A stretch of 64,000 nt of DNA, taken from NCBI RefSeq assembly GCF_049933045.1, contig NZ_CP187926.1:2542001-2606000 (forward strand). Reading direction: 5' to 3'. Positions 27,492-36,936 of the stretch are shown here, piece after piece. This stretch comes from Pseudocolwellia sp049933045. Lineage in GTDB: Bacteria; Pseudomonadota; Gammaproteobacteria; Enterobacterales; Alteromonadaceae. Position 1 is the first letter of the stretch; the number at the start of each line of letters is the position of its first letter. The position numbers were made by a program, and so were the translations under genes. The notes under the pieces were generated by a model. The model was not told where the DNA came from. It ran no database searches and saw only the letters and a program-made list of their open reading frames with translations.

Positions 27492-27732
27492 TTAACAGCT
27501 ACTCTTTTTATTCTTATCACTGCTCTTACTTTTCTTTATTGCACTACATAACACTGCACTTACATTCGACATAGACGAAACAGATATATACGCTGCATGC
27601 TCTTTTTTTACTGCATAAACCAACTGTGAAGCGAGTGACTTACCATCAACAGGTACAAAAAGTATACTTGAAAGTACTGCCACACCTAAAATGTACTCAA
27701 CCATCCCATAACCTAATTGCTTTTTTTTTCAT
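27492..27732 (-). pseudogene. Flp/pilin-like small protein, frameshifted at an A9 tract
   Basis: The frame read from an internal ATG (27704) begins MVEYILGVAVLSS, the middle of a Flp prepilin signal. The natural start ATG at 27732 is followed by nine A residues. With eight A residues the reading would be MKKKQLGYGMVEYIL, giving the complete G/xxxxEY processing site. As sequenced, the start is out of frame by one. The rest (about 60 residues, KKSKSSDKNKKSSC at the end) is open. It lies one base after the preceding gene. Alternatives are transcript slippage, phase-variation-like switching, or sequencing error. Confidence 0.7.
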
Positions 27733-27733
27733 A

Positions 27734-28411
27734 TTATTTACTTACCACAACAGCAACTATGTCACTCTGTCCATTTTTTCTGCTTACGGTTAAATTAACT
27801 TCATCTCCACGCTTTCCTAACATTATAGCTGCATTGCTATTTGTCTCATCAAAAGAAACTTTCTCGACCTCCCAACCTTTTTTAACATAATAGTTTTTAT
27901 AAAAATTAATATTATCTTTCACACTACTTTCATTTTTTAACCAAATAGTACGGGATTTTTTATTAAGATCTGTTGCTTTAATATCGTTCTGAAAAACAGA
28001 GTTTTTTAGTGATGGAAAATTTTTACCTAGGACAATCTTTTGACTTATTGCTTCTGGAAGGTTAGATATGGCTATAAAACCATGATGTGCTTTTTCAAGT
28101 TTATTATATGCAACTTGCACTGTATTGAGCTTTTTATCTTCCATCCATGAAATAATTTTCCATTCACCAATTTCAGATATTTTTATTTCTTTTATTGATT
28201 TTCGATAAAAGTCTTCAATTTTTTCGAACGACTCTAGAGTATAAAACTGAATGATTATCATATCAGTTCCATTCATATTCATATTATCAGTTACGATCTG
28301 CGCTTTAACAAAATCGGGAACTAATAGTTCATTAATATCAATACCTTTCGCGTGACTTTTACCGGTATATAGCACTAAAAAAATTATTACGTTACAAATG
28401 AATCCTTTCAC
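27734..28411 (-). CDS. Hypothetical exported protein in the Tad locus
   Basis: A 225-aa protein with a signal peptide (ICNVIIFLVLYTGKSHA). No family is recognised. Two similar blocks are visible: one around IEDFYRKSIKEIKISEIGEWKI and one around INFYKNYYVKKGWEVEKVS, suggesting an internal duplication of a small alpha-beta unit. It sits between the TadE-like gene (20 bp upstream) and the frameshifted Flp-like gene (1 bp downstream), so it is probably co-transcribed with the pilus genes. Function unknown. Confidence 0.65.
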   Translation of the reverse strand: MKGFICNVIIFLVLYTGKSHAKGIDINELLVPDFVKAQIVTDNMNMNGTDMIIIQFYTLESFEKIEDFYRKSIKEIKISEIGEWKIISWMEDKKLNTVQVAYNKLEKAHHGFIAISNLPEAISQKIVLGKNFPSLKNSVFQNDIKATDLNKKSRTIWLKNESSVKDNINFYKNYYVKKGWEVEKVSFDETNSNAAIMLGKRGDEVNLTVSRKNGQSDIVAVVVSK

Positions 28412-28430
28412 TTTATATCCTTATTTTTTA

Positions 28431-29342
28431 TTAATACTCTTCTAATCGAGACTCTGGTACAGCATCAATGACTACATGACCAAACTTTAATGAATCTGTT
28501 TTAATTTCTTTGGCCATAGGTAACCAACCAATAACATTCCTAACCGTATCAAAAGCACCAAAATCTAATACAGAAGAAAGTACTAAACCTTTTGCACGTA
28601 ATTCTGCATGTTTAGGGCCTGCGGCATTCCAACCATCAGCTAAAATGGTTTGTGAACGACTTATCTCCATATCGCTTGTAATGTATTCTTTAAGAAATTC
28701 AGGTTGAATTAGAGTTAAATTAACGGTAGTTGACATAGCCCCTTTCATATCGACATCAAAACCTGTTAACCCTCCTACAAAGCTAAAAAGGCTATCAAGT
28801 ATACTGCTCGTATAACCATACATTTTATTTTCTTGGCCATCAGTTACTTGAATAAATTCTTGACTATTTTCGTCACTTTCTCCCCCTTCCTCACTTTCGA
28901 GATGACTCTTATAAATAGATATTGATTTACCACTGTTATCAAGCCAATACGATTTACTCATGGAGTTGCCTTTTTCATTCACTTCATCGCTTTGTTGTGC
29001 AATATAAACACTTGCTTCCCTATTTGAAAAAACTCTATTTTCGAGTTCATAGCCTATTTCAGTAGCACTTTTCACAGTATTAATTTCATTATCAGCATCT
29101 GCTAATGATGAAGGCAAGTTTTGATACCAAACTGTTCTTTCCCAAGCGCTATACCTAGCTGCTAGTTCAACTTTCTGGGCATTATCTGTATATTTTGCAA
29201 TCAAGGTAAGTCCAATATACAAAGGTATAACAACCAAACTAACAATCACAATAAACTCTGCTAATACAGCTCCTTTTTGACAAGAGGTAACTGCTATTCG
29301 GTTTGGTAAAATTCCATTTAGCCTTGGTTTAAATGAAGTCAT
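28431..29342 (-). CDS. TadE-like minor pseudopilin protein
   Basis: A 303-aa protein whose N-terminus has the TadE pattern: a short basic leader, then KGAVLAEFIVIVSLVVIPLYIGLTLI with the conserved Glu near the start of the hydrophobic helix. A long extracytoplasmic region follows. TadE/TadF proteins are prepilin-peptidase-processed pseudopilins of Tad (Flp) pili. It lies in the minus-strand Tad cluster. The frame is intact, although the locus lacks secretion genes in this window. Confidence 0.72.
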   Translation of the reverse strand: MTSFKPRLNGILPNRIAVTSCQKGAVLAEFIVIVSLVVIPLYIGLTLIAKYTDNAQKVELAARYSAWERTVWYQNLPSSLADADNEINTVKSATEIGYELENRVFSNREASVYIAQQSDEVNEKGNSMSKSYWLDNSGKSISIYKSHLESEEGGESDENSQEFIQVTDGQENKMYGYTSSILDSLFSFVGGLTGFDVDMKGAMSTTVNLTLIQPEFLKEYITSDMEISRSQTILADGWNAAGPKHAELRAKGLVLSSVLDFGAFDTVRNVIGWLPMAKEIKTDSLKFGHVVIDAVPESRLEEY

Positions 29343-29420
29343 TTCATTTTTATCCCTAAAATATTTATTTGTAGTTTTTTCTTAAGCTGGAAATCAAAAA
29401 ATTATCGATTGGAAATCCCT

Positions 29421-29975
29421 TTATTCATATGTTTTTATATACATTTCAACTGGAAGATTTAAACAGGTATCAAAAAAATCACGTATTCCATCTTCTCCTT
29501 TACCTCGATATTCCCAGCCTTTTTTAAAAAATAATTGCCTGTGAGCTTTATCTCTGTCTTTACTGTCTTTAACAGAAAAAGGATAATCTAAATCATATTG
29601 CTTCGAGAGAGATGCCAAAAATTCATCTTTAGTCATTCCACCATTCTCTGTAAAATTCTTTGATCGGCTCGCTATTGGAATGAAACCAGACAGTATGCTT
29701 TGACACTTTTTAAAACGATCACGTTTTGCAAAAAATAATTTTTCTTCATCATTTAACTCACTTTTATTTCCTGTAATCTTTTTTATAAAAACATTATAAG
29801 GATTGTCCATGTAGGTTAACGCTGAACTTTCATTATTAAATTGTGCGAATGCAATATTGTATTGTTTGTTAAATTCATTTAGCTCTTGCACTGACATGTC
29901 AGCGGAAACATTAAAACTTCCAAGAGCCACTAAAGACATAAAAACACAAACACTTATTTTGCTAAATATTTTCAT
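29421..29975 (-). CDS. Hypothetical exported protein in the Tad locus
   Basis: A 184-aa protein starting at the ATG at 29975 (MKIFSKISVCVFM), preceded by GAGAG; ten extra codons upstream in frame lack a binding site. A signal peptide ends near NVSA. The mature part is soluble with no recognised domain, two cysteines, and a tail LPVEMYIKTYE. It lies between the TadG-like pseudogene and the TadE-like gene and is probably part of the same operon. Confidence 0.6.
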   Translation of the reverse strand: MKIFSKISVCVFMSLVALGSFNVSADMSVQELNEFNKQYNIAFAQFNNESSALTYMDNPYNVFIKKITGNKSELNDEEKLFFAKRDRFKKCQSILSGFIPIASRSKNFTENGGMTKDEFLASLSKQYDLDYPFSVKDSKDRDKAHRQLFFKKGWEYRGKGEDGIRDFFDTCLNLPVEMYIKTYE

Positions 29976-30017
29976 TTTTCTCTCATTTATAATTAATATT
30001 TTCAATAAATTAGGAAG

Positions 30018-31566
30018 CTAATTCACTGCTTGTAAAACCGCTGCCGTTGCCTGTTCTGTAGCATTATTATCTATCAATCTTGTTTGCCAAAAAGGATTAT
30101 ATAAATTCCCATATTCACGCATATTATCTGCTCTTGCCCATAAATCTTTTGGTCTAGAAAAGTAGGTTTCCGCTTTTGACAAACCATATAAGCTATTTCC
30201 AGCTACACTCCCTTGCTCTTCAATGGCAATAGTATCACTGCGATTATAAGTATTACTTTCATCATCCAAAGTTTCTTGCACTCGTAATTTATTCGTAGGT
30301 TTAGTTAACATCGCAACAATACTTGGACCTGTATCTTTTTTAGTATCTTCTTTAAGATCATAAAATGAATATAAGCCACCTGTGTTATTAAGATTATTAT
30401 TTTGGTCATAGCTAGTAGCGAAGCTAGATGAAATAGAGTTCTTCCAAGATCCATCTCCCCAATGTTCATTATCAGATTTTTTATTCGATGAATCGTGTAA
30501 TCCATCTTTATAATAAGTTAATTGTTCTTTATTTTTATAGCTACTATAGTTAAAGTTGGTAGAGCTACTAGCATCATCATTTAATGCATGGCCAGCCCCC
30601 CAACCTACAGGGAGTATCTCAGTACTTGAATATTTTGACTTTGGACCTGACCATCCCCACTTTTGCCACTTTAGATGTAACCAAAAACTTACGGTATCCA
30701 TTGAACTCCACTGCCACTGAACCTCATTATTTCCTGCACTTGTTTGTATAAAGTCGCTACCGCCTTTTTTTTTCTAAAGAAATTTTTGTGTAATAGCCTG
30801 GAAATTCAATAATCGTTGTTTTTTTGATCCAATCATGACTTCTGTTACGACTAAATGGATCGCGAGAATCATTTACCACACCAGCAAACTCTTTATAACG
30901 GTTAAGTTCATCATTATTTGAACTTTTTGTTGAAGTGCTATTATTATTATTAATTTCGTCTTGCCAGCTTTGTATCAATGAACCAAAAGCAAGAGTAGAT
31001 CCAACTAAGCCTATTTCTATATCTTTATCATTAGCTTTAGCTACTTTATTATAAGTAGCGAAAGCCATATCAGCGGTAACCAATTGAAAACCATCTTGTG
31101 CTTTAGATAAAACAAAGTTTAAATTATCAGTAGCGAGAATAAAATATTCTGCGAAATAATCTATACCTGTTTTCCCTGCGCTAGTCGCCTGTTGAATCGC
31201 ACTTGTTACTTGATTTAACCACACACCTACAGGTGGAAAAGCGTATGTTAGCTGGGCTAACGTATTTAAGTTATCTGCTGCGGTGTCAAGCATATGTATC
31301 CATGAACTTAAACCTACCATTTGCGCAATCGCAACTTGGTTTCCTACCATAGCTCGATTCGTGTAAGCGATAAAATTCATATCTCGAGTTAACACAGTCA
31401 TGGTGCTATATGCTGTAGCATCTGCTGTGTTTTGTATTCTTATGCGTTCTGTAGCTACAATACCGTTATCGTATAAAGAAAAACCGCTGAGTGTAATAGC
31501 CGTAATAAAGGCAAGAAACAATACCATTGTGTAACCACCTTGCTTTTTAATAATATTCACTTTCAC
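30018..31566 (-). pseudogene. TadG-like pilus assembly gene, frameshifted at an A9 tract
   Basis: The 5' part (30757-31566) encodes a TadG/TadE-like N-terminus: KKQGGYTMVLFLAFITAITLSGFSLYDNG and the IRIQNTADATAYS region. It runs into a stop just after GAA AAA AAA AGG CGG TAG. If the nine A residues (complement at 30765-30773) were eight, the frame would continue KKGGSDFIQTSAGNNEVQW straight into the open frame ending at 30018, giving about 516 residues. The gene is thus whole except for one inserted base. Sequencing error or transcriptional slippage cannot be excluded. Confidence 0.72.
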
Positions 31567-31620
31567 CTCCTAAATTACGGCTAGTATTTTTAACTAATAT
31601 AATTAAAGTTTATGACTAAC

Positions 31621-31929
31621 TTAGTTACTTGAAGATGCGGCAGCAGCTTTCTTAGCTCCTTGCTTTTGAGAGTAATCAGCTAATGAAGAATCTGTTGCTC
31701 CTTGCGTGTCTGCGAGAGCAGCTTTAGCTGTTACCACAGCACTAGATGCAGTAGCTTCTTTACCACCTAGTTCTGATGCCATAGTACCTACTTGGCCACG
31801 AACGACATCACCAAAAAAGGTAAACGCAGCAATCGCTGAAATTGCAATTAACGCTACAATAATAATGTATTCAACCATACCTTGGCCTTTAATACGCTTG
31901 TCAGTTCTAATGTTTCTTAAATTTCTCAT
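31621..31929 (-). CDS. Flp family type IVb pilin
   Basis: A 102-aa prepilin. The ATG at 31929 follows AAAGGACATAACC, a good ribosome binding site; frame extension beyond it enters the upstream MITE and is not coding. The Flp processing motif G/xxxxEY is present in KGQGMVEYIIIVALIAISAI, followed by the hydrophobic helix. The C-terminal half is Ala/Ser-rich and variable. It would be the major subunit of a Tad pilus, yet no CpaF/TadA ATPase, TadB/C or secretin gene remains nearby. It is the first gene of the cluster after the MITE. Confidence 0.82.
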   Translation of the reverse strand: MRNLRNIRTDKRIKGQGMVEYIIIVALIAISAIAAFTFFGDVVRGQVGTMASELGGKEATASSAVVTAKAALADTQGATDSSLADYSQKQGAKKAAAASSSN

Positions 31930-31983
31930 GGTTATGTCCTTTATACTATTGAGTTTTTTACTACTATTAATAATTATATTTAT

Positions 31984-32250
31984 TAGGGTCTGTTGATCTT
32001 TCGAGATTGTTTTTACAGCAAGGTGTTTGATATTTAGACAAGACAGAGTATGTGATGTGTAGCTGGCTACCCGAACAGACGATAACGTGGTATAAATTTC
32101 AAACACATGCTGCCCTTTGGGTTCATTTAAAACGAATTTACTCATTGCTGTTCGCTTTTTTAATAGAATAACTATTAGACAAAGCTCACATCGCGATTAA
32201 ATCCGTTTTAAATTGAATAAAATTTAACCCTGAAAGATCAACAGGCCCTA
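31984..32250. mobile_element. MITE-like non-coding element with TA target duplication
   Basis: Terminal inverted repeats GGGTCTGTTGATCTTTC (left, from 31986) and its complement with one mismatch (right, ending 32248) are flanked by TA on both sides. The 263-bp interior has no coding frame. It lies 55 bp upstream of the flp start, between the flp operon and an OmpA-family gene, so it probably displaced or supplies the flp promoter. A degenerate relative is at 16295-16450. The mobilising transposase is not in this window. Confidence 0.75.
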
Positions 32251-32270
32251 GTCTAATATACTAATAAATA

Positions 32271-33872
32271 TTACTTTTGTACCAACTCAACCCTACGGTT
32301 AAGCTGACGCCCTTCACTTGCTTGGTTTGTTGAAACAGGCACTAACTCGCCCACGCCCCTTGCTTGAAGCCTTTCAGGTGCAACATTATATTGTTGCACT
32401 AATTCTTTTATCACCGCTTTAGCTCTATTTTCGGCTAACTTTTGGTTGTAAGCCTCTTCTCCTTGGCTGTCGGTATGACCAACTACGTAAAGGTTTAATG
32501 TAGGTTGTTTGGAAAATAAGTTAGCGAGTTGTTTAAATGCTGGTGTCGATGTTTTCATTATTTTATCGCTGTTACTGGCAAAGTGAATGCCGTATAAAGC
32601 CACTTTGCCTTTTGCTGCTATTGCACTTGCCATTTCATCAGTTGATAATTGTATAACTCCCGTTTTTAAAGGTTTTTCTTCAACAATGGTTTGAGAAACC
32701 GTTAAATAAGGTGAATTAGATATACAAATAAATAAATAAGCATTGCGTGCGGCAGACACTTCTACTTTCGCGGTTATAACAGCAACATCAATATTTTTAC
32801 AAAAATCACCTATCTTTAATTCAGGGGCTATTGATGATATGCCGCTAAAATATTCCATTCCTGTATTACATTCTCGATTACCTCGACAGGCCAACAGAAT
32901 TTCTATCTTACTGGCTTTTAACCCTGCTATATAATTTTCATATACTTGATATTGACTAAGCCCTGCTTGCCCGCGGTACTGTATAAAGGTAACTTTTCCT
33001 GAAGGTGAAATGGTGTAGCCCTTAGATAACTCACCTGCTTGCTGTGCTGTAAATGTTTTTATAGGTAGTCGAGCTTTAGTAAAATCAATTTCTTTGTATG
33101 CAGCTATTGTACTGTTTGGAAAACGATTAAGTAATGGGTGGTCTTTAGCGCCTTCAATGTCTTTTCGAGTATTTTTTATCTGCACTGAAAGCGAAGCATC
33201 GGTAGGTGAATATTCTGTAGCAACCTTAATTTTATTGGCAGTAAAGTCTTTTTCTTCAATAATAGTTTGGTTGACTTTTCGGTTGTTAACACAAATAAAA
33301 ACATATGAATTTTTACCATCTGTTCGAACCACTTTAGCGCTAGCAATATATAATCCCTCTGAATTTGTACATGAACTTTGAAAACCATTTTCAATATCAT
33401 ATTTATGGCTAAACGCACCAATACTTTTACCACAGGTGTTAATTTTATTTGTTTTTTCACATTCAAAAAAATCAGTAAACATTGATGTGTTTAATTTATT
33501 TTTAAACGACTCATTCATTTCAAATAAAGACATTGAATTAGGTAACATATAAGTAATAAACGACCCTTTACCGGCTACCTTTAACACACTATTTTCAGGA
33601 GACTCTTTATCATACGGAGCGGTTAATATATGTGAAGGGATGTAATCAAACCTGTGATTTGAAAAATACATAGCGCCTTCAAAACGAGAGATTAAAGGAT
33701 GGTCTTTGTCTGTTTTGCTACCTGAAAATGCCGAAGCCGAAGGTATAATTGTTATAAAAAGAAGAATTACTGAAAATACTGTATACACATTGGCAGTGTA
33801 TTTTGTATAGAGTGTATTTAAAAAAAGCAAAAAAGCACTTCTCTTAATGTATAGAGTAGTTGTTATAAACAT
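32271..33872 (-). CDS. OmpA-family protein with duplicated N-terminal module
   Basis: A 533-aa exported protein. After a hydrophobic leader (IIPSASA), the sequence KDHPLISRFEGAMYFSNHRFDYI is echoed later by KDHPLLNRFPNSTIAAYKEIDFT, and each copy ends with a FICxxNxxxVxQTIVEEK block (each with a few differences). This gives two tandem copies of a domain resembling DUF4892. The C-terminal 110 residues are an OmpA/MotB peptidoglycan-binding domain (FASNSDKIMK, VVGHTDSQGEEAYNQKLAENRA, GVGELVPV, NRRVEL). It probably anchors in the outer membrane and touches the cell wall. A GGAAG binding site precedes the ATG. Any relation to the Tad genes is uncertain. Confidence 0.8.
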   Translation of the reverse strand: MFITTTLYIKRSAFLLFLNTLYTKYTANVYTVFSVILLFITIIPSASAFSGSKTDKDHPLISRFEGAMYFSNHRFDYIPSHILTAPYDKESPENSVLKVAGKGSFITYMLPNSMSLFEMNESFKNKLNTSMFTDFFECEKTNKINTCGKSIGAFSHKYDIENGFQSSCTNSEGLYIASAKVVRTDGKNSYVFICVNNRKVNQTIIEEKDFTANKIKVATEYSPTDASLSVQIKNTRKDIEGAKDHPLLNRFPNSTIAAYKEIDFTKARLPIKTFTAQQAGELSKGYTISPSGKVTFIQYRGQAGLSQYQVYENYIAGLKASKIEILLACRGNRECNTGMEYFSGISSIAPELKIGDFCKNIDVAVITAKVEVSAARNAYLFICISNSPYLTVSQTIVEEKPLKTGVIQLSTDEMASAIAAKGKVALYGIHFASNSDKIMKTSTPAFKQLANLFSKQPTLNLYVVGHTDSQGEEAYNQKLAENRAKAVIKELVQQYNVAPERLQARGVGELVPVSTNQASEGRQLNRRVELVQK

Positions 33873-34240
33873 TTATCTTCCGTGAGCTTTTATCTAAAAG
33901 CGTAATTAATTCCACTTACCAAGTTACAACTTATTAACAAATATTAAACAAATTTAACTTGAATGCAATAACATTCACATTGATAGGTAGTGTCAATAAC
34001 AATCACTAAAAATTAAAGTAACTTTGAAATACCAGATATATTCCTTTGTAAAAAAATAATAAAAACAAACAGGTTTCGATTAGATAGTTACAAATAAGAT
34101 CTTAATTTTATATCACTAACCTTTGGGTATTAATTCATGAAAAATATAGAGGTGTTTAGAATATAAACAAAACATTCCATTTTAATTAAAAAGTGTTAAT
34201 GTAGTGTTATATTTTACACACCATTTAAAAGGAATTTAAG

Positions 34241-35425
34241 GTGATTAAAAATCTTACTCATCGTTTTTTATTTTCTGCTCTGTTTTTCGCACTAGCCTCT
34301 ACACTGTTTTTTATGAGTTTAGCTTCATTTTCTTCGGCTCAAGCCAACGATGCTGAAATTGAGCCAACTAAAGTTACCAACAAACATTTCAAGGTGATTA
34401 GTACCTATACTGGTATTGATTTCATACAGGGAGAACCTCTCTTATTGCCCAAAAACAATGTAGTATTATTTGTTGATAGGCACCAAGATAGAGACAACCT
34501 AAGAGACTCCTCGAAAGACACCTACACACTTGATGCTATTGATATATCTGACATTAACAACCCCATATTTTTGAAAACGTTGATTAACTTTACTACAGGT
34601 TCCAGCATACTAGACTTCGCCGTGACAGAAGATGAAAAGCAATTATTTGTTACAACAGGTGGGAGATTATTGGTTTATGATATTTCAAATTTTAATAATA
34701 TTGTATTTAAAGAAACTATTCAATTAATTGGCAATGGTTCCCTTGCTTTATCAACTGATAACAAATTATTGTTCGCTTCAGGTTGTATTAACAATAATAA
34801 CTGCGACTATATTACTATATTTAAATTATCACCTTTCCCTAAATTTTTCACTGAATTACAAACAAATGGAAACCATGGTATCGTCCTGTCAAAAGACAGT
34901 AAAAAAATAGCTTATGTTGGAACAGATAGCACTCGCGTCATACTTGCTAATCTATCAACCTCGTACAAAGTAAAAATACTCGATTCAGACTATTCTACGT
35001 ACAATAATCGTGGAAGCTGGAAAACATCAGCAGATATTAAACAAATGATATTTTCTCCTGATGGGAACACACTTTTTGTTGCAGGTAATCAAGGGGGGGT
35101 TATCGTATATGATGTATCAGATGATAAACTTAATAAAATTCAACAAACAGCAGGTGCACATTGGGGAGCATTATTTAACAATACGGGCTCAATATTTTCT
35201 TTAGACATAACTCATAACACATTATATATGGCGGGGGCATCACGAAAAGTATATTCTGAAACTCCTAAAATAAAAAACATTACAAATTCGTTTTATTTTC
35301 CAGGTTCGCATATTAAACTATCACCAAGTAATAATATAATTATGATACACGTCAACACTAACTACTCTGCCCCTGGTTCAATCATATTTATTTCTAAAAG
35401 AACAGAACCGCATACAAAAAAGTAA
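34241..35425 (+). CDS. Exported beta-propeller (LVIVD/WD40-like) protein
   Basis: A 394-aa protein beginning with GTG, preceded by AAAGGAATTTAAG. It has a signal peptide (hydrophobic run to SSAQA). Repeated units such as LDAIDISDINNPIFLKTL, LLVYDISNFNNIVFKETI and VIVYDVSDDKLNKIQQT have the V-YDxSD pattern of LVIVD/propeller blades, with intervening LFVxxGG strands. About five to seven blades seem likely. It is monocistronic, in a 368-bp AT-rich gap (33873-34240) without other features. Function unknown, probably a periplasmic or surface binding scaffold. Confidence 0.65.
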   Translation: MIKNLTHRFLFSALFFALASTLFFMSLASFSSAQANDAEIEPTKVTNKHFKVISTYTGIDFIQGEPLLLPKNNVVLFVDRHQDRDNLRDSSKDTYTLDAIDISDINNPIFLKTLINFTTGSSILDFAVTEDEKQLFVTTGGRLLVYDISNFNNIVFKETIQLIGNGSLALSTDNKLLFASGCINNNNCDYITIFKLSPFPKFFTELQTNGNHGIVLSKDSKKIAYVGTDSTRVILANLSTSYKVKILDSDYSTYNNRGSWKTSADIKQMIFSPDGNTLFVAGNQGGVIVYDVSDDKLNKIQQTAGAHWGALFNNTGSIFSLDITHNTLYMAGASRKVYSETPKIKNITNSFYFPGSHIKLSPSNNIIMIHVNTNYSAPGSIIFISKRTEPHTKK

Positions 35426-35513
35426 ATTTAATAACATAAAATTATTTCATGTTTAGATTGATTTTTATATTCAGTTTTTCGATAACCGTCTAAAAAATCA
35501 GGTGGTGATTAGA

Positions 35514-36932
35514 TCAAGTCTGGGGGAGTGTTTTAATTTTACCTAAGTTAAACGTAAGCACAAAAAGCGCACCGCCTAAACTTGATGAGTTTTTAATAGT
35601 AAGCTCGCCGTTATAACTACTGACTAAATCTCTAACAATAGCTAAACCAATACCGTGACCTTTTTTGTAAGTATCAGCACGAGTACCGCGTTCTAAAATA
35701 GCTTTTCTTTGCGACTCCTCAATACCCTGCCCATCGTCAGCAATAGCAATACGTAAGCTGTCAGCATTAAAACTTACGCTAAAATCAATTTTCGACTTAG
35801 CCGCCTTACAAGCGTTGTCGAGCAAGTTACCTAGTATTTCCATTAAATCGGCTTCATCACCTTTGAATAAGGCTTTTTCTTGAATGTTAACAGAAAGCTT
35901 AAGTAGCTTATCTCTGTAAATTTTATTTAAGGTATTAACGAGCTTATTAGCGGTTTCTTCAATTGAAACACCTAAATGCCAAGACGATTCGCCAGCACTT
36001 TGAGCGCGTTTAAGTTGATGCTCAACCATGTTACTAATATTGGTAATTTGCTCTTTTGTGTCTTGTGCTAAAGCGGGTTGGCTTTGAATAACAGCTAAAG
36101 GTGTTTTTAAACTATGAGCTAGATCTGACAAAGCATTGCGATAACGTTTACGCTGATTTTGCTCTGTACTCAGTAACGTATTCAGTTGCGTGGTTACCTG
36201 CTCAAGCTCGATAGGATAAGTTTGCTCTAACGAATTCTGCTTGCCCTGCTCAACATTCTCTAGTTCAAGGGTTAAGGTGTTTAACGGCTTTAAAGTCCAT
36301 TTCAACCATATAAATTGCGCAATAATAAACACAACGATCAGTAGCACTAGCCATATCCAAAGCTGTTGTTTAAAGCCATTGGTAATAGCTAAAAATTCAG
36401 CTTCATCTTTAAAAATATGCAAGGTTACAGGAAATGAGGCTTCCGACTCGCCAAAGCTCACACTAATGCTGTAAACCATATGAGGTTTGTCTTCTATCAT
36501 GACTTCAGTAAATAAAGACTCACCAATTTTAGGCGAAGGTAAGTCTTTAGTTAAATCAACGCCCATTAATGATGTTGACTGCCACAAAGTACTTAAGTCT
36601 AAAGGATATTGAATGACTTGGTTTTCAGCAAAAACAGGTTTTATTGTGGTGATTTCGGCGTAAAGACCTGACTGAATAACATTGAATTGATTTTCTAATA
36701 GTTGCTCTGGCATGAGTAACTGGTTGTTCTCAACTTCTGCGACCGAGAAAATTGAAAAACTGTAAGCTCTTAACTCATTCTCTAAAGCACTTTGTAATTG
36801 CTCGTTAAAAGCATTACTTAAGGTTATGCCAATAATAGGTAGCATAACCATCACCATAAACATTGCGCTTAACATTAGGCGCGCTTTAAGTGATTGAGTT
36901 ATCCAGTGCGTTAGCGAATGAGTTTTTTTCAA
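35514..36932 (-). CDS. Sensor histidine kinase (PhoQ-like), partner of 36937-37611
   Basis: A 472-aa two-helix membrane kinase. The N-terminal membrane segment (MLSAMFMVMVMLPIIGITL), a periplasmic sensor of about 150 aa and a second segment (WIWLVLLIVVFIIAQFIW) precede a HAMP-like linker. The H-box is ALSDLAHSLKTPLAVI, which has the HSLKTPL form of PhoQ. N-box GNLLDNACKAAK, G1 IADDGQGIEE and G2 GHGIGLAIV are present. It is third in a PepSY/response-regulator/kinase operon, 4 bp after the regulator. The signal is unknown. Confidence 0.88.
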   Translation of the reverse strand: MKKTHSLTHWITQSLKARLMLSAMFMVMVMLPIIGITLSNAFNEQLQSALENELRAYSFSIFSVAEVENNQLLMPEQLLENQFNVIQSGLYAEITTIKPVFAENQVIQYPLDLSTLWQSTSLMGVDLTKDLPSPKIGESLFTEVMIEDKPHMVYSISVSFGESEASFPVTLHIFKDEAEFLAITNGFKQQLWIWLVLLIVVFIIAQFIWLKWTLKPLNTLTLELENVEQGKQNSLEQTYPIELEQVTTQLNTLLSTEQNQRKRYRNALSDLAHSLKTPLAVIQSQPALAQDTKEQITNISNMVEHQLKRAQSAGESSWHLGVSIEETANKLVNTLNKIYRDKLLKLSVNIQEKALFKGDEADLMEILGNLLDNACKAAKSKIDFSVSFNADSLRIAIADDGQGIEESQRKAILERGTRADTYKKGHGIGLAIVRDLVSSYNGELTIKNSSSLGGALFVLTFNLGKIKTLPQT

Positions 36933-36936
36933 ATGC

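Noticed and set aside
32100..32145. 72-residue N-terminal extension of the flp pilin frame
   Set aside because: It runs into the MITE. The pilin has its own ribosome binding site and standard prepilin start at 31929.
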